From assembly GCA_030635005.1 (NCBI GenBank), contig DAOVZS010000141.1:1-5546 (forward strand): a stretch of DNA of 5,546 nucleotides, given 5' to 3'. Made by a program: the position numbers and the translations under genes. The notes beneath the pieces were generated by a model, which made no database searches, was not told the origin of the DNA, and was given only the letters and a program-made list of their open reading frames with translations. How positions within the stretch are numbered: the first letter of the stretch is position 1; each line of letters begins with the position of its first letter. The DNA comes from Thiomargarita sp. (lineage in GTDB: Bacteria > Pseudomonadota > Gammaproteobacteria > Beggiatoales > Beggiatoaceae). Shown here piece after piece: positions 1 to 5,277 of this stretch.

Positions 1-519
1 ACGGTGACCGATTCTTCAGAAACGGTGACTGTTGATTCAAATATACTACATCCTGTGGTTCGTACGGGAAGTTATGATCATTCAATAGAAGTTAATCGTT
101 TAACAGAAGCTAATGTGCACGGTTGGGTGTTATCATTAGGTGCTAATGAAATGGGCATAGGTGCGCCCATCATTTTACCCGATGTCCCAGAAGAAGGCAT
201 GTATAGTCTGACTTTTAACACCTACAATACCAATACACGTGAATCCAGAATGTATATGGTAAATCTTCTCAATGGAGATCCTGTAGTTGCCAAAAACTCT
301 GATGGTAATTTTGACTTACATGTTCCACTAGGTGATACTGATGATGGAGACAGTGCGCGTTACCAAGATTTAAGTAACAAGGCCATTGGAGGCGCTCAAG
401 CGATTAAGTTGAAAGATGGTACTTCTGAATTGCTCACTTCAGATGGACCTATCTCATTACCAGCAACAGTGGGTATTAACTATAGACTGAGTCCTGCAAA
501 TTGGACGCAAATATATTAA
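1..519 (+). CDS. C-terminal part of an unrecognised, possibly surface or secreted protein (5' end outside window)
   Basis: The reading frame is open from base 1 (ACG GTG ACC ...) to a TAA stop at 517-519, so at least 172 residues of a longer protein are present. The true start is probably upstream: the GTG at 4 has no ribosome binding site in view. I do not recognise the family. What can be seen: no cysteine, many Thr, Ser, Asn, Asp and Gly residues, several acidic clusters (for example DTDDGD), no membrane-spanning segment, and alternating hydrophobic/polar stretches that suggest beta structure. The end is NYRLSPANWTQIY. The motif TVT recurs seven residues apart at the very start, which may be the tail of a short repeat. 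This composition would fit an exported or extracellular protein, but no signal peptide can be judged because the N-terminus is missing. An intrinsic terminator follows, so this gene ends its own transcription unit and is probably unrelated to the genes downstream. Confidence 0.7.
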   Translation, partial: TVTDSSETVTVDSNILHPVVRTGSYDHSIEVNRLTEANVHGWVLSLGANEMGIGAPIILPDVPEEGMYSLTFNTYNTNTRESRMYMVNLLNGDPVVAKNSDGNFDLHVPLGDTDDGDSARYQDLSNKAIGGAQAIKLKDGTSELLTSDGPISLPATVGINYRLSPANWTQIY

Positions 520-540
520 TAGTCAGTAACTGATGTTGAT

Positions 541-571
541 AGCAGGGGTGCAATGCCCCTGCTTATTTTTT
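541..571 (+). terminator. Intrinsic (Rho-independent) terminator after the first gene
   Basis: A perfect 8-bp stem, AGCAGGGG (541-548) with CCCCTGCT (556-563), encloses a 7-base loop and is followed by a T-rich run (TTATTTTTT, ending at 571). It begins 21 bases after the TAA of the upstream gene. There is no T-run on the opposite strand, so it should act only on + strand transcription. It separates the first gene from the ATPase unit, which therefore needs its own promoter. Confidence 0.9.
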
Positions 572-584
572 GCCCTATTTCCTA

Positions 585-613
585 TTGACATATTAATCTA
601 ATCTATTTATATT
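585..613 (+). promoter_or_regulatory. Predicted sigma-70-type promoter for the ATPase/nuclease unit
   Basis: TTGACA at 585-590 is a perfect -35 hexamer. TATATT at 608-613 matches the -10 consensus at five of six positions after an optimal 17-base spacer. The promoter lies just after the terminator of the previous gene and points at the ATPase gene. Transcription would start near 620, giving a leader of about 145 bases that contains the C-rich tract and the double hairpin. The -10 hexamer is inside the palindrome at 600-627. AT-rich DNA can produce chance matches, but a perfect -35 with ideal spacing is better than background. Confidence 0.6.
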
Positions 614-627
614 AATATATTTAGATT
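600..627 (+). promoter_or_regulatory. 28-bp imperfect palindrome over the -10 element, candidate operator
   Basis: The left arm AATCTA (600-605) and right arm TAGATT (622-627) flank a central TATATTAATATA (608-619). Twelve of fourteen base pairs are symmetrical about 613/614, and the exceptions are the TT/TT pairs at 606-607 and 620-621. The arms lie roughly two helical turns apart, as expected for a dimeric DNA-binding protein. Because the predicted -10 hexamer fills half of the core, a bound protein would block RNA polymerase. Neither gene of the downstream unit shows an obvious helix-turn-helix, so the regulator, if there is one, is not identified here. A chance palindrome in AT-rich DNA is the main alternative, although the G/C-containing outer arms argue somewhat against that. 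Confidence 0.4.
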
Positions 628-691
628 TAATCATTGAGACCTCTCTTTTTCCCATACTCCCCATAATTTTCACTCCCCCACAAATATCAAT

Positions 692-735
692 CCTAGGGCG
701 TTGCCCCAGGCTAATATATGTCGCCCTTTCAGGGC
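692..735 (+). repeat. Double-hairpin, REP-like palindromic repeat in the leader
   Basis: Two short hairpins stand in tandem. The first is CCTAGGGC (692-699) with GCCCCAGG (703-710), seven pairs with one mismatch and a GTT loop. The second is GCCCT (723-727) with AGGGC (731-735), a perfect 5-bp stem with a TTC loop. The 12 bases between them are AT-rich. No T-run follows, so this is not an intrinsic terminator. The G+C-rich block stands out in an AT-rich intergenic region. From memory, very similar paired hairpins occur as dispersed intergenic repeats in several bacteria, in some cases associated with IS200-like (RAYT) transposases. Only one copy lies in this window, so its repetitive nature is an inference. 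It ends 30 bases before the ATPase start codon and would be part of its leader RNA. Confidence 0.5.
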
Positions 736-765
736 TTTACCTCGTGATCATTACCTTTAATTATA

Positions 766-1926
766 ATGAAATTTCAATTTAACAAACTAGGTCCTATCGA
801 TGCTGCTGAAATAGAATTGGGTGATTTAACCATTCTATGTGGCAAAAATAATACGGGGAAAACATATGCACTTCGTGCTATTAATGGATTTCTCAATATG
901 TGGCACAATGAGATAGACTTTAAAATATCTGAAGACAATATACAAAGTTTATTGGTAAATGGCGTGCTTAAACTTGATCTGTCTTTACTTGAAAAAGATA
1001 TTGTCGCTGTTGTAGACGTTTTATCTCAAAAATACACCGATTCTCGAGCACTTCTTCACAAATATCAACCAAATTATGAACAAGCCTTACATGTGTCATT
1101 AGGAACACTCTCTAAAAATGTATTACAAATCATTAAAGATAAAGACAGTTGTATTTTAAACATCAGCCTACTTGCAGAAAATAAAAATGTGATTCCACAT
1201 GTGAGTATTATCAAACATTTTATTAATAAAGGCATTGGGCAAGCCTTGTTAGCACATTACTTTGCCAATCCTTTCATGATCAACTCAGAACGTCGCAGTG
1301 AATTTGCAGATGAGATTATCACTGTACATAGCAAACAAACAAGCGCCTTAATAAAAGAACATCCTGCCTTGCTCACACGCTTAAAAGACATTGTGGGCGG
1401 TGAATATAAAGTTGAAAATAATCAAATTGTTTTTTATTATCAAAAAAATCAACACATTCCCTTACATTTGGCATCAGCTACGGTGAACTCACAACTTGAA
1501 TTAAATTTTTATCTCAAATGTATCGCCAAAAAAGGAGATATATTACTGATTGATGAACCTGAAAAAGATTTACATCCTGCGAATCAGCGAAAAATGGCAA
1601 GATTATTTGTTCAACTGATTCAAGCAGGTATAAAAATTTTTATCATCACTCATAGCGACTATCTTATTAAAGAATTAAATCATCTGATTATCTTAAGTCA
1701 TCAATTTGATGATAGAAAGGCGATTATGACAAAATATGACTACAAAGAATCAGAAGTATTAGAACAACGTCAAGTAAAGACATATAATGCCGAAAAACAC
1801 ACTTTAGTCAATGCAAAAATAGATGATATGGGTATAGACGTGATTTCTTTTGATAAAGAAATCGATGAAATGAATCATTTATATAATGAAATAACTGTCA
1901 ATTTACCCTGTGCTTATGTTGATTAA
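766..1926 (+). CDS. AAA/ABC-type ATPase (OLD/SMC-like, AAA_15/AAA_21-type), putative defence ATPase
   Basis: This 386-residue protein has the full set of ABC-fold ATPase motifs. Walker A is GKNNTGKT at residues 26-33. A conserved-looking SERRSEF stands at about 174-180, where related ATPases have an (A/E)R motif. The signature-like segment LASATVNSQLEL starts at 235. Walker B is ILLIDEPEKDLHP at 259-271, with D263 and E264 as the Mg-binding and catalytic acids. The H-loop is THS at 295-297. The segment between Walker A and the signature (about 50-230) is helical and variable. The C-terminal 90 residues resemble those of stand-alone AAA_21 proteins and lack a TOPRIM nuclease, so it is not a canonical OLD nuclease. 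ATG 766 is the only plausible start because a TGA lies in frame at 745-747; no clear Shine-Dalgarno is seen. Its end overlaps the next gene, implying translational coupling. Related ATPases act as sensors in PARIS, Septu and Gabija; this role here is inferred. Confidence 0.85.
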   Translation: MKFQFNKLGPIDAAEIELGDLTILCGKNNTGKTYALRAINGFLNMWHNEIDFKISEDNIQSLLVNGVLKLDLSLLEKDIVAVVDVLSQKYTDSRALLHKYQPNYEQALHVSLGTLSKNVLQIIKDKDSCILNISLLAENKNVIPHVSIIKHFINKGIGQALLAHYFANPFMINSERRSEFADEIITVHSKQTSALIKEHPALLTRLKDIVGGEYKVENNQIVFYYQKNQHIPLHLASATVNSQLELNFYLKCIAKKGDILLIDEPEKDLHPANQRKMARLFVQLIQAGIKIFIITHSDYLIKELNHLIILSHQFDDRKAIMTKYDYKESEVLEQRQVKTYNAEKHTLVNAKIDDMGIDVISFDKEIDEMNHLYNEITVNLPCAYVD

Positions 1927-2509
1927 TGATATCAAAAAACTGATTAATCCAGAAGTCCAAATTGAAATTCTCAATAAAAATGGACATGGGATGATCATTT
2001 TAGAAGAAAAAGGAAAAGAAGCAAAATTAAAACGCGTTACTATACGTGGATTTGAGGCTAATCAAACTTTTGCATTTAAATTGGATGTAGAAGGTAAGAG
2101 AATTACTAATTACTTAAATCCCTCTGCAAAATATATTAATAAAGGGAGCGATGCTATCATTTTTACCTGTTTCAATAATGAATGTTATATTTTCATTTGC
2201 GAGCTGAAATCAGGAAAACCCACAGAAAAGGAATATTTATTGCAATTTAAAAATTCATATCTTTTTATTAAATATATCCACTCTTTATTAGAATCCTTTT
2301 ATCATTTTAAGTTACTTAATAAATTTTCTATTAAATATCTCCTTTTTGATAAACAACAAAAAAATAGGCTTAATAAAACAAAAATAAAAATTGATAAAAT
2401 CATACCCAATAAAATCATATCAGCAGAAAATGAAATCTTTTATATTTATAAAATTCATCATCTTGCAGAAAATGAATTCCTTAATATTAGACATTTAAAA
2501 CTAACTTAG
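1916..2509 (+). CDS. Uncharacterised protein with candidate PD-(D/E)XK nuclease core, partner of the ATPase
   Basis: The protein has 197 residues from ATG 1916, or 199 from GTG 1910. Both starts lie inside the end of the ATPase gene (11 or 17 bases of overlap) and neither has a clear ribosome binding site, so translation is probably coupled. I do not recognise the family. Numbering from the GTG, the segment 79-127 reads like a PD-(D/E)XK core: GSD with D81, a beta strand, a turn at NNE, a second strand YIFIC, then E98-L-K100 followed by SG, and a helix beginning near Q112 with Y117 (a QxxxY-like motif, but one residue longer). That order (D, 15-20 residues, ExK, then Q) is typical of restriction-endonuclease-like folds. 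The C-terminal half is rich in Lys, Ile, Phe and Asn. The gene is strikingly AT-rich; the line of bases 2341-2400 has only 10 G or C, suggesting horizontal acquisition. A nuclease effector controlled by the ATPase is the favoured but unproven reading. Confidence 0.65.
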   Translation: MLINDIKKLINPEVQIEILNKNGHGMIILEEKGKEAKLKRVTIRGFEANQTFAFKLDVEGKRITNYLNPSAKYINKGSDAIIFTCFNNECYIFICELKSGKPTEKEYLLQFKNSYLFIKYIHSLLESFYHFKLLNKFSIKYLLFDKQQKNRLNKTKIKIDKIIPNKIISAENEIFYIYKIHHLAENEFLNIRHLKLT

Positions 2510-2519
2510 AGCACACTTT

Positions 2520-2843
2520 ATGGCACTCACAGTCACCGAAAAAGCTGCAACACATATACAAAAAAGTCTTACTAATCGCGGAAAAGGTATTGGCTTACGC
2601 CTAGGGGTTAAAACATCAGGCTGCTCAGGAATGGCTTATTTGATTGAATTTGCGGATACACTGGATGATAATGATCAAGTGTTTGAATCACATGGTATTA
2701 AAATCATTGCAGATCCCAAAAGCCTGATTCATATTGACGGTACAGAACTTGATTATGTACGTGAAGGTTTAAATGAAGGCTTTAAATTCAACAATCCCAA
2801 CGTCAAAGATCAATGTGGTTGTGGCGAAAGTTTCACGGTATAA
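2520..2843 (+). CDS. iscA: Iron-sulfur cluster assembly protein IscA (A-type carrier)
   Basis: This A-type Fe-S carrier/scaffold binds iron or a [2Fe-2S]/[4Fe-4S] cluster and helps pass it to client enzymes in the cytoplasm. Its 107 residues equal the length of E. coli IscA. The three ligand cysteines are in place: C35 in GVKTSGCSGMAY, and C99 and C101 in the C-terminal QCGCGESF. Segments NRGKGIGLRLGV and EGLNEGFKFNNPNVKDQ are also typical and favour IscA over ErpA or SufA. The start ATG 2520 gives the standard N-terminus. It lies only 10 bases after the stop of the putative nuclease gene, with no terminator and only a weak AGAG upstream. The hscB start follows its stop by five bases. In canonical isc operons iscU directly precedes iscA; here the ATPase/nuclease pair occupies that place. 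Identity is near certain. Confidence 0.97.
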   Translation: MALTVTEKAATHIQKSLTNRGKGIGLRLGVKTSGCSGMAYLIEFADTLDDNDQVFESHGIKIIADPKSLIHIDGTELDYVREGLNEGFKFNNPNVKDQCGCGESFTV

Positions 2844-2848
2844 GTATC

Positions 2849-3352
2849 ATGTCATCTCATCATTTTGATCTTTTTGGATTAGATGTCTCTTTTGATATCG
2901 ATAACAAGGCACTGAGTGACCGTTATCGAGAATTACAACGGACTGTCCATCCTGATAAATACGCCAATGCCTCTGAAAAAGAACGCCTATTGGCGATGCA
3001 AAAAACCACGCACATCAATGAAGCCTATCAAACCTTGAAAAACCCACACGATCGGGCACGTTATCTATTATACTTACAAGGGATAGAGATTAACGACAAG
3101 GCAATGATCATGGACAGTGATTTTTTGATGAAGCAAATGGCATTGCATGAAGAACTTGCCGATATAAAACATATTGATAGCTTAAATGCTTTCTTAAGTC
3201 GCATTGAAAAACAGATAACACATTTGATTGACACCTTAAGCCAACAATTTTCTCAAAAAAATTATCAACAGGCTTCTGAGACCGTCCGTCAATTTCAATT
3301 TTTCACACGATTACATGAAACAGCCTTAAGTTTAGAAGAAGAACTCATTTAA
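2849..3352 (+). CDS. hscB: Fe-S assembly co-chaperone HscB (Hsc20, J-domain protein)
   Basis: HscB brings IscU, the cluster scaffold, to the Hsp70 HscA and stimulates its ATPase. The protein has 167 residues (E. coli HscB: 171). The N-terminal J domain (about 4-75) begins HFDLFGLDVSFDID and carries the invariant HPD at 34-36 followed by K37; INEAYQTLKNPHDRARYLL is the usual helix III-IV region. Residues about 85-167 form the C-terminal helical bundle that binds IscU, including DSDFLMKQMALHEEL and a final EEEL. ATG 2849 was chosen because it gives the standard N-terminus. The frame is open further upstream to 2813, but that would add 12 residues encoded within the end of iscA. Only five bases separate it from iscA, so the two are co-transcribed and probably coupled. 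Confidence 0.96.
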   Translation: MSSHHFDLFGLDVSFDIDNKALSDRYRELQRTVHPDKYANASEKERLLAMQKTTHINEAYQTLKNPHDRARYLLYLQGIEINDKAMIMDSDFLMKQMALHEELADIKHIDSLNAFLSRIEKQITHLIDTLSQQFSQKNYQQASETVRQFQFFTRLHETALSLEEELI

Positions 3353-3372
3353 ACGACTCCCTGGAAATATTT

Positions 3373-5256
3373 ATGGCCCTTTTGCAAATCACTGAACCTG
3401 GAAAAACCGCTGCACCTCATTATCATAATCTTGCTGCAGGTATTGATTTAGGCACTACCAATTCTCTTGTGGCAACAGTACGTAGTGGTTTAGCAGAAAC
3501 ACTGCCCGATATTAAAGGACATCATTTATTGCCATCTATTGTGCATTATGTCAAAAATGAGACTCCGCAAATCGGCACTGCTGCTAAACAGTATGCGCAT
3601 ACTGATCCGCTGAATACCATTGCTTCTGTCAAACGCTTAATGGGAAGAGGATTGAAAGATATTAAAACGATTGGTACGCGCTTACCCTACGATTTTGTAG
3701 AAAAAGAAGGGCAAGGCATGCCGATGATTCGCACTGTTGCAGGTGAATTGAGTCCCGTGCAAATTTCAGCAGAGATTCTCAAGAATTTGAAACAACGGGC
3801 AGAAGACAGTTTAGGGGGCGCATTAACGGGGGTAGTTATTACGGTGCCTGCCTATTTTGACGATGCACAACGTCAAGCCACCAAAGATGCCGCAATATTA
3901 GCGGGTTTAAAGGTATTACGTTTACTTAATGAACCCACTGCAGCAGCGGTAGCGTATGGCTTAGATCAAGGGGCTGAAGGGATTCATGTGATTTATGATT
4001 TAGGGGGCGGTACTTTTGATATTTCTATATTACGTTTGCAACGGGGTGTGTTTGAAGTGCTGGCAACTGCTGGAAATTCTGCCTTAGGAGGCGATGATTT
4101 TGATCGCGTCATTGCCCAATGGATGATGCAAGAAGCCAATATTGCGAATGATGCGCAACAAAGCCATATTCGTGAATTAATGGATATCGCACGTACTGCT
4201 AAAGAAACATTAAGCACACAAGACACCGCATCATTAAACATACAACTTGCCGATGGCTTGCAATGGCACGGCACTTTAAATCGTGAACAATTGAATACAC
4301 TTATTGATCCCTTAATTCAAAAAACCATGATGCCGTGTCGTCGTACACTACGTGATGCAGGTTTAACACTTGATGATATTAATGAAGTCGTCATGGTGGG
4401 TGGATCAACTCGGATGCCACGTGTTCGTGAAAAAGTAGGTGATTTTTTCAAACGAACACCGCATGTTAATATTGATCCTGATAAAGTTGTGGCTATAGGG
4501 GCTGCTATTCAAGCTGATATTTTAGCGGGCAATAAACCTGATGGTGAAATGCTGCTATTAGATGTCATTCCCCTATCATTGGGCATTGAAACCATGGGCG
4601 GTTTGGTTGAAAAAATTATCCCACGTAATACCACCATTCCTGTGGCACGTGCTCAAGACTTTACCACTTTTAAAGATGGACAAATTGCCATGACTATTCA
4701 CATTATGCAAGGAGAACGTGAATTAGTCTTAGATTGTCGCTCCCTCACACGTTTTGAATTGCGGGGCATTCCTCCAATGGTTGCAGGTGCAGCACGCATT
4801 CGCGTCACCTATCAAGTGGATGCAGATGGCTTATTAAGCGTGTCTGCAAAAGAGGAAATAAGTGGTATTCACAGCGATATCATTGTGAAACCCTCTTATG
4901 GCTTGCAAGATAACGACATTGAACAAATGTTAAAAGATTCCTTGAAATATGCTAAAGAGGATGTCATTACCAGAAATTTACGTGAACAACAAGTAGAAGC
5001 CGATCGTGTCATCAATGCCTTACGTGCTGCGATTACGACAGATGGACATCATTTACTGAAACATCAAGAATTTGTCACCATTAATATAAAACTGGATGAA
5101 TTATTACGTATCAAAGAAAGCAAAGATGCCAAATCCATTAAAAAAGCAATAGAGCAACTTGATGAAGTCACACAAGATTTTGCAGCACGTCGTATGGATT
5201 ATAGTATTCGACAAGCGATGCAAGGACGCAGTGTTGATGAATTTTCGGAAAATTAA
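3373..5256 (+). CDS. hscA: Fe-S cluster assembly Hsp70 chaperone HscA (Hsc66)
   Basis: HscA is the specialised Hsp70 that, with HscB, uses ATP to release the Fe-S cluster from IscU to acceptor proteins. The protein has 627 residues (E. coli 616). The nucleotide-binding domain spans about 20-390: GIDLGTTNS at 23-31 (phosphate 1), NEPTAAAVAYG around 186-196, DLGGGTFD at 209-216 (phosphate 2) and VGGSTRMP at 342-349 (adenosine site). The interdomain linker LLLDVIPLSLG is at 394-404. The substrate-binding domain includes IPRNTTIPVARAQDFTTFKD and RELVLDCRSLTRFELRGIPP, which are HscA-type rather than DnaK-type, and a helical lid follows to the end. The C-terminus lacks the EEVD-like tail of DnaK, as expected for HscA. 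The start ATG has a weak GGAAA about six bases upstream and lies 20 bases after hscB. The usual next gene, fdx, is missing from this junction. Confidence 0.97.
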   Translation: MALLQITEPGKTAAPHYHNLAAGIDLGTTNSLVATVRSGLAETLPDIKGHHLLPSIVHYVKNETPQIGTAAKQYAHTDPLNTIASVKRLMGRGLKDIKTIGTRLPYDFVEKEGQGMPMIRTVAGELSPVQISAEILKNLKQRAEDSLGGALTGVVITVPAYFDDAQRQATKDAAILAGLKVLRLLNEPTAAAVAYGLDQGAEGIHVIYDLGGGTFDISILRLQRGVFEVLATAGNSALGGDDFDRVIAQWMMQEANIANDAQQSHIRELMDIARTAKETLSTQDTASLNIQLADGLQWHGTLNREQLNTLIDPLIQKTMMPCRRTLRDAGLTLDDINEVVMVGGSTRMPRVREKVGDFFKRTPHVNIDPDKVVAIGAAIQADILAGNKPDGEMLLLDVIPLSLGIETMGGLVEKIIPRNTTIPVARAQDFTTFKDGQIAMTIHIMQGERELVLDCRSLTRFELRGIPPMVAGAARIRVTYQVDADGLLSVSAKEEISGIHSDIIVKPSYGLQDNDIEQMLKDSLKYAKEDVITRNLREQQVEADRVINALRAAITTDGHHLLKHQEFVTINIKLDELLRIKESKDAKSIKKAIEQLDEVTQDFAARRMDYSIRQAMQGRSVDEFSEN

Positions 5257-5267
5257 ATTGAATATTT

Positions 5268-5273
5268 TGAGGA
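5268..5273 (+). promoter_or_regulatory. Shine-Dalgarno of the Panacea-domain gene
   Basis: TGAGGA is the clearest ribosome binding site in the window. The distance to ATG 5278 is 4 bases and to ATG 5281 is 7 bases, so the second ATG is somewhat more likely to be used. Having its own strong site indicates that this gene is translated independently of hscA, even if co-transcribed. Confidence 0.6.
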
Positions 5274-5277
5274 AATA

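Noticed and set aside
641..680. G-quadruplex on the - strand
   Set aside because: Only three runs of three or more G are present, with a 12-base loop between two of them; a fourth run is lacking.
692..735. Intrinsic terminator formed by the double hairpin
   Set aside because: Neither hairpin is followed by a T-run on the + strand, and the sequence lies upstream of a start codon.
1651..1926. TOPRIM nuclease domain at the C-terminus of the ATPase (OLD or GajA-like)
   Set aside because: Only about 90 residues follow the H-loop and no TOPRIM acidic motif (E, then DxD) in the right spacing is seen; the segment looks like the usual tail of nuclease-free AAA_21 ATPases.
2391..2420. Internal promoter for iscA (TTGATA ... 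TCATAT)
   Set aside because: Spacing is near normal (18 bases), but in DNA this AT-rich such matches are expected by chance and neither hexamer is good enough to annotate.
2813..2848. Upstream extension of hscB by 12 residues
   Set aside because: The extra residues (MWLWRKFHGISI) are encoded by the end of iscA in another frame, and HscB proteins normally begin close to the HFDLFGL motif, so ATG 2849 is the start.
3993..4274. 93-codon open frame on the - strand
   Set aside because: It lies wholly inside hscA, over conserved Hsp70 motifs, and its translation is Cys/Ser-rich without any recognisable domain; it is a shadow of the coding strand.
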